A stretch of 64,000 nucleotides of DNA from CAVQGM01 sp963712065 (GCA_963712065.1 CAVQGM010000001.1:1364001-1428000), one strand, 5' to 3'. Positions 15,817 through 24,743 are shown, counted from the first letter of the stretch. Translations and numbers: made by a program. The notes: generated from the sequence alone by a model not told the origin.

Positions 15817-15819
15817 GCT
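15814..15819 (+). promoter_or_regulatory. -10 box of leaderless nadB, overlapping the panC stop codon
   Basis: TAGGCT; its TAG is the panC stop. It ends 9 nt before ATG 15829. Confidence 0.48.
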
Positions 15820-15828
15820 GCCCGCGTC

Positions 15829-17469
15829 ATGGTGCCCTCCGACCCGGCGCGCTCCGCCGACCAGCCCCCACGAGGCGGAGGTCGGGGCGGGCCGCTCGAC
15901 CTGCTGGTGCTCGGGAGCGGCGTGGCCGGACTGAGCGCCGCGGTGCGGGCGTCGGACACCCATGGCATGCGCGTCGGGGTGCTGACCAAGGGCGAGCTCC
16001 ACCAGTCGACCACCCGTTGGGCCCAGGGCGGTGTGGCGGCGGTGCTCCACGAGGACCCCGATTCCACCGACCTGCACCTCGCCGACACCCTGGCCGCCGG
16101 CGCGGGGCTGTGCGACGCCGATGCGGTGCGGGTGCTCGTCGACGAGGGGCCGGGACGGGTCAACGAGCTGATCGCCCTCGGGGCCATGTTCGACCGCGAC
16201 GAGGCGGGCCGACTCGAGCTGGCCCGCGAGGGCGGCCACAGCATGCCGCGGGTCGTCCACGCCGGGGGTGCGGCCACGGGCGCCGAGATCGAGCGCGCCC
16301 TGGTCGAGGCGGCGCTGCGCACCGCCGGGGCGGTCCTCGAGAACACCTTCGCCCTGGACCTGCTGGTGGAGGGCGAGCGCGTCGTCGGGGTGCGGGCCCT
16401 CGCTCCGAACGGCGAGGTCCACGACGTGCGCGCCCGCCACGTGCTCCTCGCGACCGGGGGTGCGGGACAGTTGTTCTCGGTCACCACCAACCCGGTCGAG
16501 GCCACCGGGGACGGCATCGCCATGGCCCTGCGCGCCGGGGTGGCGGTCGCCGACCTCGAGTTCGTCCAGTTCCACCCGACGGCGCTGCACGACCCCCGCA
16601 TGCCGCGCCCGCTGCTGTCGGAGGCGCTCCGCGGCCACGGCGCCCTGCTCCGCGACGCGAACGGGGAGCGCTTCGTCGACGAGCTGTTGCCGCGCGACGA
16701 GGTGTCACGCGCGATGACCCGACGGATGCGCGAGCAGGGGGTCGACCACCTGTGGCTCGACGCGACCGGCCTCGAGGCGTTCGACCAGCGGTTCCCCACG
16801 ATCACCGCGGAGCTGACGGCGACCGGTCTCGATCCCACCACCGACTGGCTGCCCATCGCGCCGGCCGCCCACTACCTGTGCGGCGGGATCGTCACCGACC
16901 TCCACGGCGCCGCATCGACGCCCGGGCTGTGGGCAGCGGGCGAGGTCGCCTGCTCGGGGGTCCACGGCGCCAACCGCCTCGCGTCGAACTCCCTGCTCGA
17001 GGGCATGGTGTTCGGCTCGCGCGTCGTCGAGGCGATCGAGGCCGGCGCCGACCACGCGGAGGCCACCGGTGCCATGCGGGCGGTGCTCGACGGCGAGGCC
17101 CCCGGCGCGGCGATCGGCGGTCGGCTCCTGCCCGCGGCGACGCCGACCGCTGGACGGGGGGGCGACGGGACCACCGATGACGTCCGAGTGGCGCGGGACC
17201 ACCTGCAACGGGCGATGACGGTCGACGCCGGGGTCGTCCGGTCGGCTCACTCGCTGGCCGACGCCGAGGCCGTCGTCGGCGGCATCCGGCCCCCCGGGAC
17301 GGGCACGACCGCCGACGCGCACGGCACCGAGGAGCTGCGCAACCTGTGCGACGTGGCTGCCGCCCTCCTGCGAGCCGCCATGGCCCGTACGGAGAGCCGT
17401 GGCGCCCACACCCGCGACGACTTCCCGGCGCGTGACGACGAGCACTTCCGCATTCGCCTCGTCGGCTGA
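15829..17469 (+). CDS. nadB: L-aspartate oxidase
   Basis: A flavoenzyme (546 residues) that oxidises L-aspartate to iminoaspartate, the first step of de novo NAD synthesis. The FAD dinucleotide motif is LVLGSGVAGLSAAV (about residues 25-38). TTRWAQGGVAAVL, HAGGAATGAEIERAL and the substrate-loop region EFVQFHPTAL are typical. GVHGANRLASNSLLEGMVF is the C-terminal FAD contact. It is followed by nadC after 20 bp; nadA is not in the window. Confidence 0.95.
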   Translation: MVPSDPARSADQPPRGGGRGGPLDLLVLGSGVAGLSAAVRASDTHGMRVGVLTKGELHQSTTRWAQGGVAAVLHEDPDSTDLHLADTLAAGAGLCDADAVRVLVDEGPGRVNELIALGAMFDRDEAGRLELAREGGHSMPRVVHAGGAATGAEIERALVEAALRTAGAVLENTFALDLLVEGERVVGVRALAPNGEVHDVRARHVLLATGGAGQLFSVTTNPVEATGDGIAMALRAGVAVADLEFVQFHPTALHDPRMPRPLLSEALRGHGALLRDANGERFVDELLPRDEVSRAMTRRMREQGVDHLWLDATGLEAFDQRFPTITAELTATGLDPTTDWLPIAPAAHYLCGGIVTDLHGAASTPGLWAAGEVACSGVHGANRLASNSLLEGMVFGSRVVEAIEAGADHAEATGAMRAVLDGEAPGAAIGGRLLPAATPTAGRGGDGTTDDVRVARDHLQRAMTVDAGVVRSAHSLADAEAVVGGIRPPGTGTTADAHGTEELRNLCDVAAALLRAAMARTESRGAHTRDDFPARDDEHFRIRLVG

Positions 17470-17489
17470 CGAGCGGGCAGGCTGTCGTC

Positions 17490-18398
17490 GTGGGACCGGA
17501 TGCCGAGCCACCCCGGGGCGCCGTCGTCGAGGTCGTGAACCGCGCCCTGGCCGAGGATCTGACCCCCCTCGGCGACATCACCTCGTCGCTCCTCCCTCCC
17601 GACCTCGTCGCCACGGCCCGCTTCGTCGCCCGGCGGCCGGGCGTGCTCGCCGGGGGCGCCGCCGCCGCCGAGGTCTTCGGGCAGGTCGACACCGAGGTCG
17701 CCCTCACCTGGCATCGTCGCGACGGCGACCGCGTCGAGCAGGGGAGCGCGATCGCCGACGTGCGAGGCCGGCTCCGCTCGGTGCTGACGGCCGAGCGCAC
17801 CGCGCTCAACCTGCTCGGGCACCTCTCGGGGGTGGCGACCGAGACCCGCCGCTACGTCGATGCCGTCGCGGCGTCGGGCGGCACCGCGCGCGTGTGGGAC
17901 ACGAGGAAGACCACTCCCGGCCTGCGCGCCCTCGAGAAGGCGGCGGTGCGGGCCGGCGGCGGGGTCAACCACCGGGGGAACCTGTCGGACTGGATCCTGC
18001 TGAAGGACAACCACCTCGCCCTGATGGGGATCACCGCCGCCGTCGAGCGAGCGCACCGCGACTGGCCCGCCCGCACCGTCCACGTCGAGTGCGACCGGCT
18101 CGACCAGGTCGGCGAGGCGCTGGCTGCGGGGGCCGACGCCGTCCTCCTCGACAACATGAGCCCCACCGAGGTGGCCGCCTGCGTCGCCGCCGCCGAAGCG
18201 CACGCGGCCGGGGGCGGGCGGCGCCCGTTGCTCGAGGTGTCCGGTGAGATCACCGTCGACACCATCGGTGACTACGCCGGACTGGGTGTCGACTGCATCA
18301 GCGTCGGGGCCATCACCAAGTCGGCCCCCGTGCTCGACATCGGCCTCGACATCGAGCCCGTCGTCCCACCCGCGTTCGGTCCGCCCGGCGTCGGCTGA
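17490..18398 (+). CDS. nadC: Nicotinate-nucleotide pyrophosphorylase (carboxylating)
   Basis: Quinolinate phosphoribosyltransferase, 302 residues, makes nicotinate mononucleotide. Signatures are LAEDLTPLGDITSSLL, ERTALNLLGHLSGVAT, WDTRKTTPGLRALEKAAVRAG and NHRGNLSDWILLKDNHL, then LLDNMSP and EVSGEI. A CAGGCT hexamer at 17478-17483, 6 nt before the GTG, may act as a -10 box that differs from the TANNNT form only at its first base. The order panC-nadB-nadC-coaX couples CoA and NAD precursor pathways. Confidence 0.95.
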   Translation: MGPDAEPPRGAVVEVVNRALAEDLTPLGDITSSLLPPDLVATARFVARRPGVLAGGAAAAEVFGQVDTEVALTWHRRDGDRVEQGSAIADVRGRLRSVLTAERTALNLLGHLSGVATETRRYVDAVAASGGTARVWDTRKTTPGLRALEKAAVRAGGGVNHRGNLSDWILLKDNHLALMGITAAVERAHRDWPARTVHVECDRLDQVGEALAAGADAVLLDNMSPTEVAACVAAAEAHAAGGGRRPLLEVSGEITVDTIGDYAGLGVDCISVGAITKSAPVLDIGLDIEPVVPPAFGPPGVG

Positions 18399-18423
18399 CC
18401 GCCGGACGATCCCAGGAGGCACC

Positions 18424-19218
18424 GTGCTGCTCACCATCGACGCCGGCAACACCCAGACCGTGGTCGGCCTCTACCGCCTCGACGACGAGCCCCTCCCCGG
18501 TCGCCGGCCCGAGGACGGACTGCTCGACCACTGGCGGGTCGCGACCCAGCGCGACCGGACCTCCGACGAGATGGCCGTGCTGCTGCAGGGCTTCCTGGCC
18601 CTGCGCGACCACTCGCTCGACGACGTGGACGGCATCGCGGTGTCGTCGGGCGTCCCCCGGATCACCGCCAGCCTTCGCGACCTGGCCGAGCGGTACCTCG
18701 ACTTCGACCCGGTGGTCATCGAGCCCGGAGTGCGCACGGGCATCGCCATCCACTACGAGAACCCCAAGGAGGTGGGTGCCGACCGGATCGCCAACGCGGT
18801 GGGCGCCTACGACCTCTACGGGGGGCCGACGATCATCGCCGACTTCGGCACGGCCACGACGTGTGACGCCGTCTCGGCCAACGGGGAGTACCTCGGTGGC
18901 GCCATCGCCCCGGGCATCGAGATCTCCATGGACGCGCTCGTCGGCCGGGCCGCCGCCCTGCGGGCCGTCGAGCTCCGTGAGCCCCGCAACGTGCTGGGCA
19001 AGAGCACCGTGGAGTCGATCCAGTCGGGAGCCGTCTACGGGTTCGCGGCCCAGGTCGACGGCCTGTGCGACCGCATCGTCGCCGAGCTCGGCGAGTGCAC
19101 CATCGTGAGCACCGGCGGCCTGGCCGATCTCATCACGCCGCTCTCCCGGCGGATCCAGCAGACCGAGCCGTGGCTCACCCTCCACGGGCTGCGGATCGTC
19201 TACGAGAAGAACCTGTGA
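18424..19218 (+). CDS. coaX: Type III pantothenate kinase
   Basis: First step from pantothenate to CoA, 264 residues, ASKHA fold. Signatures are LLTIDAGNTQTVVGLY at the N-terminus, WRVATQRDRTSDEM, NPKEVGADRIANAVGAY and the ATP-phosphate motif ADFGTATTCDAV, followed by GGAIAPGIEISMDAL. The GTG start has a clear AGGAGG (18414-18419), one of few strong ribosome binding sites here, so this gene relies on the upstream transcript. Confidence 0.95.
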   Translation: MLLTIDAGNTQTVVGLYRLDDEPLPGRRPEDGLLDHWRVATQRDRTSDEMAVLLQGFLALRDHSLDDVDGIAVSSGVPRITASLRDLAERYLDFDPVVIEPGVRTGIAIHYENPKEVGADRIANAVGAYDLYGGPTIIADFGTATTCDAVSANGEYLGGAIAPGIEISMDALVGRAAALRAVELREPRNVLGKSTVESIQSGAVYGFAAQVDGLCDRIVAELGECTIVSTGGLADLITPLSRRIQQTEPWLTLHGLRIVYEKNL

Positions 19219-19269
19219 ACGAAGCGGCGGTGGGCGCACCCGGCCGGCGGGTTGAGGGAGAATGATCGC

Positions 19270-20235
19270 ATGCGCATCCTGATCACGGGCATGGGCGGCG
19301 AGTTGGGCACCGCCGTCGCCCAGCTGCTCGAGGGGATCGACAGCGTCGACGAGGTCGCGGGCGTCGACCTCTACCCCCCTCGGCGGCGGCTCCTGCGGGC
19401 CGAGTTCCACCGCGTCGACCCACGCGACCGGGAGCGCACCCACGCGGTCATCACCGAGTTCGCGCCCACCGTGCTCGTCCACCTCGGGGTGTACGAGCCG
19501 TTCTCGCGGTCGAGCCCCCGGTCGGCGGTGGCCCGCACCGCGGCCGGCACCGTCGCCGCCATCGGCGCGGCCACCGACGCCGGCGCCCTCGAGCGCCTGG
19601 TCGTCCGCTCCGGCATCGAGGTCTACGGCCGCCGGCGGGGCACGCCCATCCAACCCGACGAGGACGTCGCACCCGATCCCACGTCGGCGTTCGGCCATTC
19701 CCTGCTGCACGCCGAGCAGGTGAGTCGCGAGGCGGGCGGCCGGGCCGGGATCCCCGTCACGCTGCTCAGGTTCGCCACCATCGTCGGCCCCCACGTTCCC
19801 AGCCCGCTCGGGCGGCTCCTCCGGATGCCGCTCGTGCCGTTCTCACCCCTGGCCGACCCGCCGTTCTCCGTGCTCCACCAGGACGACGCCATCGCCGCCT
19901 TCGTCGCCGCCGTGCGCCGACCCCACGACGGACCGGTCAACGTGGTGGGACCCGGTGCGGTGACCGCCAGTCAGAGCGCCCGCCTCGGCGGACGCATCCC
20001 CGTCCCGGTGGTCGGCCCCGGCTGGCGCGGCGCCCGGGGCCTGGCCGAGCTGGCCGGCGCACCCGTACCCGACCATGTGGACGAGCTCCTGCGGCGAGGC
20101 CGCACGGCCGACGGGAGCCGCGCCGGTGAGCTGCTCGGCCTCGGCCCGGTGCGCGACACACCCGACGTGGTGCGTCACCTCTACGACTGGTCCGACGTCG
20201 AGTACGTCGCCACCCCGACCCGGGAGCCGGCATGA
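19270..20235 (+). CDS. NAD-dependent epimerase/dehydratase family protein
   Basis: A 321-residue extended short-chain dehydrogenase. The glycine-rich motif is RILITGMGGELGTAVAQLL at the N-terminus. The expected YxxxK catalytic pair is not obvious: the region around IEVYGRRRGTPIQP and FGHSLLHAEQV has His where Tyr is usual. ATG 19270 follows a GAGGGAG ribosome site; the frame is open to TTG 19252. The stop overlaps the next gene (ATGA). The pair epimerase plus acyltransferase-like protein resembles Rv0501-Rv0502 of mycobacteria. Confidence 0.8.
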   Translation: MRILITGMGGELGTAVAQLLEGIDSVDEVAGVDLYPPRRRLLRAEFHRVDPRDRERTHAVITEFAPTVLVHLGVYEPFSRSSPRSAVARTAAGTVAAIGAATDAGALERLVVRSGIEVYGRRRGTPIQPDEDVAPDPTSAFGHSLLHAEQVSREAGGRAGIPVTLLRFATIVGPHVPSPLGRLLRMPLVPFSPLADPPFSVLHQDDAIAAFVAAVRRPHDGPVNVVGPGAVTASQSARLGGRIPVPVVGPGWRGARGLAELAGAPVPDHVDELLRRGRTADGSRAGELLGLGPVRDTPDVVRHLYDWSDVEYVATPTREPA

Positions 20236-20897
20236 CCGTCACCGGAGCGGACCTGGCCGAGCTCGACCCCGAGCGGGGTGACCGATCGTGGTGGGCGGTG
20301 ATCGGACGTCGGGTCACCGGCTCGTACCCGATCGACGCCTGGGGCTTCGACCCCGATCTCGCCCAGGTGCTCGCACCGTTGGCCGATGCCCGGTGGCGCG
20401 TCGACGTCGAGGGGGCGGAGTTCGTCCCCGAGGTCGGGGCCGCGTTGTGCGTCCACACCCAGCGGTTGGGGCCCCTCGAGACGCTGATGGTGGCCGCCGC
20501 GCTCGCGTCGGCCACCGGTCGCCCCTGCCGGTTCGCCGGGGTGCCCGACGTGGCGCCGGTCGGGCCGCTGCTCCGCCGCCTCGGTGGCGTGCCGGCCGGC
20601 GTCGACGACCTCCGCGCGCTGCTGCGGGCGGGCGAGGTCGTCGTGACGGGTGCGGGCCTCGACCCTCGTCATCCCCGGGGCCCCGGCCGCGTCGGCGAGG
20701 CCACCCTCGCCGTCGCCTTGGCCGCCGGCGTGCCGATCGTCCCCGTGGCGGTGCGCGGCCCGCTCGCCGGGCGTCACCGCCAGCTCGTCGTCGGCGATCC
20801 GGTTCCCACCCGGGGTCGACGGGCCGCCCGCGCCGCCACCCTGGTCGACGTGGTGACGGAGCGCCTCGCCCACGTCGGCACGGCGGCCAGGCTCTGA
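20232..20897 (+). CDS. PlsC-like acyltransferase homolog with degenerate active site
   Basis: A 221-residue protein. The N-terminal AWGFDPDLAQVLAPLADARWRVDVEGAEFVPEVG-type layout (residues about 35-68) matches actinobacterial lysophospholipid acyltransferase-like proteins such as Rv0502. The HX4D catalytic motif is not preserved: the equivalent segment reads CVHTQRLGPLE. VPIVPVAVRGPLAG and the C-terminal GDPVPTRGR block resemble late PlsC motifs. It is translationally coupled to the epimerase. It could be an inactive or reprogrammed acyltransferase; exact function unknown. Confidence 0.55.
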   Translation: MTVTGADLAELDPERGDRSWWAVIGRRVTGSYPIDAWGFDPDLAQVLAPLADARWRVDVEGAEFVPEVGAALCVHTQRLGPLETLMVAAALASATGRPCRFAGVPDVAPVGPLLRRLGGVPAGVDDLRALLRAGEVVVTGAGLDPRHPRGPGRVGEATLAVALAAGVPIVPVAVRGPLAGRHRQLVVGDPVPTRGRRAARAATLVDVVTERLAHVGTAARL

Positions 20898-21005
20898 GGT
20901 CGGGGGCGACCGCGCTCGTGCCGCGGGGCGACCCGACACGCTGCTGCGCGTGAGGCGGCGCCGAGCGGAACTGACGCCTCGTCACCTCCGGCCGCTCCGG
21001 CCCAC

Positions 21006-21011
21006 TACGCT
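21006..21011 (+). promoter_or_regulatory. -10 box of leaderless alpha/beta hydrolase gene
   Basis: TACGCT ends 7 nt before ATG 21019. Confidence 0.52.
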
Positions 21012-21018
21012 GCGCGGC

Positions 21019-21843
21019 ATGCCGTTCGCGACGGGCGAGGACGGGGTCCGCATCCACTACGAGACCTTCGGCGACCCCGACGGTGAGCCGCTGTTGCTGC
21101 TCCAGGGCCTGGGTGCCGACAGCCGGGGCTGGATGCGCCAGCGCCGGGCCATGCGTGGCTTCCACGCCATCACGCCGGACAACCGGGGGGTGGGCCGTTC
21201 CGACAAGCCCTCGGGCCCGTACGACCTCGAGGTGATGGCGCGCGACGCCGTCGCCGTGCTCGACGACCTGGACATCGACAAGGCCCACGTGATGGGTGCC
21301 TCGATGGGCGGGGTCCTGGCCCAGATCCTCGGGGTGCGCCACGGCGACCGGGTGCGATCCCTGGTGCTCGCCTGCACCGGCTGCCAGCACCTCACCTGGC
21401 GACGGGAGCTGTTGCAGGAGTGGGCCGAGACCGCCTCGCACCGAGGCATGCGCGCCCTTGTCGACGATGCCGCCAAGTGGCTGGTCGGCCCGCGGTCGCG
21501 TTTCCGCTTCTGGCCGGTGCTCGCCCTCCTCGGGCCGCTCGCCCTGCAGGTGCCGCCCGAGGCCTTCGTCGCCCAGATCGAGGCGATCCTGTCCCTCGAC
21601 GACGAGGTGCGCTTCGAGCTGCCGAACGTGTCCGCCCCGACCCTCGCGGTGGTCGGTAGCCAGGACATCCTCACGCCGCTCGCCGACTCCGAGGAGATCG
21701 TGTCGCTGATCCCCGGTGCCGAGTTGGCCGTCGTCGGCGGCGGGGCCCACGGCTTCATGTTCGAGCACGCCGGTGCGTTCAACCGCGTCGTGGTCGACTT
21801 CCTCCTGCGTCAGCTCGCGTCCGACGAGGACCTGGCCGCCTGA
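21019..21843 (+). CDS. Alpha/beta hydrolase
   Basis: A 274-residue alpha/beta hydrolase fold protein. The oxyanion region LLLLQGLGADSRGW is near residue 25, the nucleophile elbow GASMGG near residue 95, an acid in SQDILTPLAD, and the catalytic His in VGGGAHGFMFEHAG. This makes a complete Ser-Asp-His triad. The substrate is unknown; homologs include esterases and epoxide- or 3-oxoadipate-enol-lactone-hydrolase-like enzymes. It has its own leaderless-type promoter and ends against the convergent lipoprotein gene. Confidence 0.85.
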   Translation: MPFATGEDGVRIHYETFGDPDGEPLLLLQGLGADSRGWMRQRRAMRGFHAITPDNRGVGRSDKPSGPYDLEVMARDAVAVLDDLDIDKAHVMGASMGGVLAQILGVRHGDRVRSLVLACTGCQHLTWRRELLQEWAETASHRGMRALVDDAAKWLVGPRSRFRFWPVLALLGPLALQVPPEAFVAQIEAILSLDDEVRFELPNVSAPTLAVVGSQDILTPLADSEEIVSLIPGAELAVVGGGAHGFMFEHAGAFNRVVVDFLLRQLASDEDLAA

Positions 21844-21847
21844 ACGC

Positions 21848-21910
21848 GACGGAGGGGGACCCCGAAGGATCCCCCTCCCGTCACGCTCGGTTGCCGGCCG
21901 GAGGCCGGCA
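21848..21910. terminator. Two hairpins between convergent genes
   Basis: First hairpin 21848-21882: an ACGG-AGGGGGACC arm pairs with GGATCCCCCT-CCCGT, with one-base bulges. Second hairpin 21892-21910: TGCCGGCC, loop GGA, GGCCGGCA, a perfect 8-bp stem. They probably end the hydrolase transcript and the opposing lipoprotein transcript. Confidence 0.6.
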
Positions 21911-21917
21911 GCACCTC

Positions 21918-21963
21918 CGATGACATCCGGATGGGCGAAGCCCGCTCCGCCGGAGGCGGAGCC
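21918..21963. repeat. Single diverged copy of the folE-folP 50-bp repeat
   Basis: Shares GATGACATCCGGATGG and the following part with the triple repeat at 9975-10120, with one extra G and one extra C. Its end folds perfectly: GCTCCGCC, loop GGA, GGCGGAGC (21944-21962). It sits 4 nt past the stop of the minus-strand lipoprotein gene. Confidence 0.75.
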
Positions 21964-21967
21964 AGTG

Positions 21968-23611
21968 TCATTGCTGGAGCCAGATGGCCGGCCACCACGG
22001 CTTGCCGTCCTGGCGGGCGAAACCGAGCCGCTGCGGCTCGCTCAGGCCACCCACGCCGTCCTGGGCGGCCAGACCCCAGACGTTGTGGTAGAGCCAGACG
22101 AACCCCACCTCGGCGTTCAGGGCCTGGACCACGTTCTGGTACTCGGTGAGCCGGGTGGCCTCGTCGGTGGTCGCCCGGGCCGTGTCGAGCGCCTGGTCGA
22201 CGTCGGCGCTCTTGATCTGACCGAAGTTGATCGAGCCGTTGCCGATGCCTCCGGCGTTGCTCGAGTGCCAGAAGATGTAGTTGGAGTCCGGGTTCACATA
22301 GGCGAAGTTGCGGAACATGGCCGCTTCGAAGTCGCCGAAGAACATGTCGGACAGGAAGGTCGCCTGCTCGGCGGGCTCGATGTTGGCCTCGATGCCGACC
22401 TCGGCCCACTGGGCCTGGAGCAGCTCGGCCTCCTTCGTCTGACGGTTGCCGGTGGTGCTCTTCAGCGTGAAGCTGAGCGTCGACTCGCCGGTGTCCTGCT
22501 TGTAGAGCTCGAGCTCGGCCTCGGCCTGGGCGGGGTCGTAGAGCGGGTAGCCCGACTCTTCGACGAAGTACCGCTCCTCCGGGGTGTAGGGCTGGTCGGC
22601 GACCTGCTGGATGCCGCCGCCGACGGCCTGGTTGACGGCGTCGGGGTCGGTGGCGTAGGCGAGGGCCTTGCGGGCGTGGATGTTGTCGAACGGCGGGGCC
22701 GCCGTCTGCAGCATGGCGAAGGTCTCCTCGGCGGCGACGTCCTCGGCCTGCTCGAACCCACCGGCGGTGCGGAACTTGGTGATGTCCTCCGGGTTCTGGG
22801 TGAGGATCATGTCGATCTGGCCCGACTCGAGCGACGCCGTCCGGGCCGTCTCGTCGAGGATGGCCGAGAACTCGATGCCGTCGAGCAGGGCCTTGGTGTC
22901 CCAGTAGTCCTCGTTGCGGACCATCTCGATGGGCTGGCCGGGGGTGAACTCCCCCTCCTGCTCGAACGGGCCGGTGCCGATCGCCTTCTTGCTCCCGTCC
23001 TCGGCGAGCAGCTGAGCGGGGGCGGCCATGTAGCCACCCTGGGCGGCGAGGGTGTAGTCGTAGCCGAACCACGGGGTGTTCATCCGCACCTCGACGGTGA
23101 GCGGGTCGACGACGACGATCTCGTCGATCGGCGCCAGGGCCCCACCGCTGATCGCGTCGGCCTTGCGGGTCTCGATGTTCAGCTTCACGGCCTCGGCGTC
23201 GAACGGGGTCCCGTCGTGGAAGGTCACGTCCGGCCGCAGCGTGATCGTCCACACCGTGCCCTCGGTGTTGGGCTCCAACGACTCGGCCAACCGGGGCACG
23301 AGGTTGCGCTCCTCGTCGAAGGTCATGAGCGTGTCGTAGACCGATGAGGCGATGGTGTTGCCCTCGAGCGACCAGCGGTTCTTGGCCGGGTTCATGCCGT
23401 CGATCTCGGCGGGCAGCGCCACCTTCAGGACACCACCCGGCGTGGGCGTCCCCTCGTCGGTGGCGACGTTCGGACCCGTGGTGCCCTCGCTGCCGCCCTC
23501 CGAGCTCTCGTCGTCGCTGTCGCCACAGGCGGCCGCGACGAGTCCGAGTGCCATGAACAGCGCGAGCAGGCGCACGACGGCACCCGACGCGGACTTCCGT
23601 GTCTCGCTCAT
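21968..23611 (-). CDS. ABC transporter substrate-binding lipoprotein, family 5 (peptide/nickel type)
   Basis: A 547-residue extracytoplasmic solute-binding protein. The signal sequence runs VVRLLALFMALGLVAAAC (about residues 10-27) with a lipobox cysteine, then an acidic Ser/Gly linker. The mature part has the SBP_bac_5 pattern: GGVLKVALPAEIDGMNP, LVPRLAESLEPN, VTFHDGTPFDAEAVKLNIE and ARKALAYATDPDAVNQAVGGG. No permease or ATPase genes are adjacent, so it is an orphan binding protein. The ATG at 23611 is preceded by a GGGGGA purine tract. Confidence 0.9.
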   Translation of the reverse strand: MSETRKSASGAVVRLLALFMALGLVAAACGDSDDESSEGGSEGTTGPNVATDEGTPTPGGVLKVALPAEIDGMNPAKNRWSLEGNTIASSVYDTLMTFDEERNLVPRLAESLEPNTEGTVWTITLRPDVTFHDGTPFDAEAVKLNIETRKADAISGGALAPIDEIVVVDPLTVEVRMNTPWFGYDYTLAAQGGYMAAPAQLLAEDGSKKAIGTGPFEQEGEFTPGQPIEMVRNEDYWDTKALLDGIEFSAILDETARTASLESGQIDMILTQNPEDITKFRTAGGFEQAEDVAAEETFAMLQTAAPPFDNIHARKALAYATDPDAVNQAVGGGIQQVADQPYTPEERYFVEESGYPLYDPAQAEAELELYKQDTGESTLSFTLKSTTGNRQTKEAELLQAQWAEVGIEANIEPAEQATFLSDMFFGDFEAAMFRNFAYVNPDSNYIFWHSSNAGGIGNGSINFGQIKSADVDQALDTARATTDEATRLTEYQNVVQALNAEVGFVWLYHNVWGLAAQDGVGGLSEPQRLGFARQDGKPWWPAIWLQQ

Positions 23612-23726
23612 TCCCCCGGTCCCCCCGGTCTCGTTCGGACCCCCCGTTCCTGAGAGGTCGTCAGATAGTGGGTCGAACACTACCGAAGCTCGCGTCGGGC
23701 GTCAGCGCGATGACGCGGGGAGCGGA

Positions 23727-24731
23727 TCAGGCGCGTGCGTGGATGGCGGTGACCGCGTCGAGCAGGTGCTCGGCGGCGTCGGCCAGGGCCCGCCCGGCTT
23801 CGGTGTCGGCGAAGCCGTCGATCGCGTCGACGGCCTCGTCGACGTAGGCCCGGGCGGTGCCGAGGGCGCCGTCGACGGCCCCGTTGGACCGGACGATCGT
23901 GCGGGCGGCGGCCAACTCGTCGGCGGTGAGCGGGCCGCCGAGCACGCGGCGCAGCTCGTCGGCCTCCGGTGCCGGTTCGGCGAGGGTGCGGATCACCGGG
24001 AGGGTGTAGACGCCCTCGACGAGGTCGTGGCCCGACGGCTTGCCCAGCTCCTCGTCGGTGGCGACGACGTCGAGCACGTCGTCGACCACCTGGAAGGCCA
24101 TGCCGTAGGCGTGCCCGAACCGTGTGAGGTCGTCGATCCGCGGTCGGGGGAGCCCGCCGACGATGCCGCCGATGCGGCAGGCAGTGGCGAACAGCGATGC
24201 CGTCTTCCCCGAGATCGAGGCGAGGTAGTCGGGCTCGGTGCGGGCGGGGTCGAACGTGGCCTGCAGCTCGAGCACCTGGCCCTCGCAGAGCCGACCGATG
24301 GTGGCGGCCAACAGGCCGGCGACCTCGGTGCCGAGGGAGGCGGCGATCTCCGACGCCTTGGCCAGGAGGTAGTCCCCGGCGAGGATCGCCTTCAGGTTGC
24401 CCCAGCGGGCGTTCACGCTCTCGACGGTGCGGCGGGTCGTGGCCTCGTCCATCACGTCGTCGTGGTAGAGGGAGCCGAGGTGGACGAGCTCGACCGAGAC
24501 CCCGCCGAGCACGACCTCACGGGCGGCGGCGTCGAGGGTGGGCCGCGCCGTGGCCGCGGCCACGAGGGAGAAGGCGGGCCGCACCCGCTTGCCGCCGGCG
24601 ACGATCAGGTGGCTGGCGACCTCGGTGAGGAACGGGTCCTCGGCCCGCACCGCGGCACGCAGCTCGTCCTCGACGCGCCGCATGTCGGTCCGCAGGACCT
24701 CGAGCTGCAGCAGCGGGCTGGTCGTGGCCAC
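23727..24731 (-). CDS. Polyprenyl diphosphate synthase
   Basis: A 334-residue trans-isoprenyl diphosphate synthase. The first Asp-rich motif is in LGSLYHDDVMDEATTRR (about residues 85-101), the second in FQVVDDVLDVVATDE (about residues 213-227), and GGKRVRPAFSLVA binds isopentenyl diphosphate. It probably makes the menaquinone side chain (octa/nonaprenyl class), but chain length cannot be fixed by eye. The GTG start has a TACCGT box 6 nt upstream on the minus strand. Confidence 0.92.
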   Translation of the reverse strand: MATTSPLLQLEVLRTDMRRVEDELRAAVRAEDPFLTEVASHLIVAGGKRVRPAFSLVAAATARPTLDAAAREVVLGGVSVELVHLGSLYHDDVMDEATTRRTVESVNARWGNLKAILAGDYLLAKASEIAASLGTEVAGLLAATIGRLCEGQVLELQATFDPARTEPDYLASISGKTASLFATACRIGGIVGGLPRPRIDDLTRFGHAYGMAFQVVDDVLDVVATDEELGKPSGHDLVEGVYTLPVIRTLAEPAPEADELRRVLGGPLTADELAAARTIVRSNGAVDGALGTARAYVDEAVDAIDGFADTEAGRALADAAEHLLDAVTAIHARA

Positions 24732-24737
24732 CCCCCG

Positions 24738-24743
24738 ACGGTA
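24738..24743 (-). promoter_or_regulatory. -10 box of leaderless polyprenyl synthase gene
   Basis: TACCGT on the minus strand ends 6 nt before GTG 24731. Confidence 0.55.
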
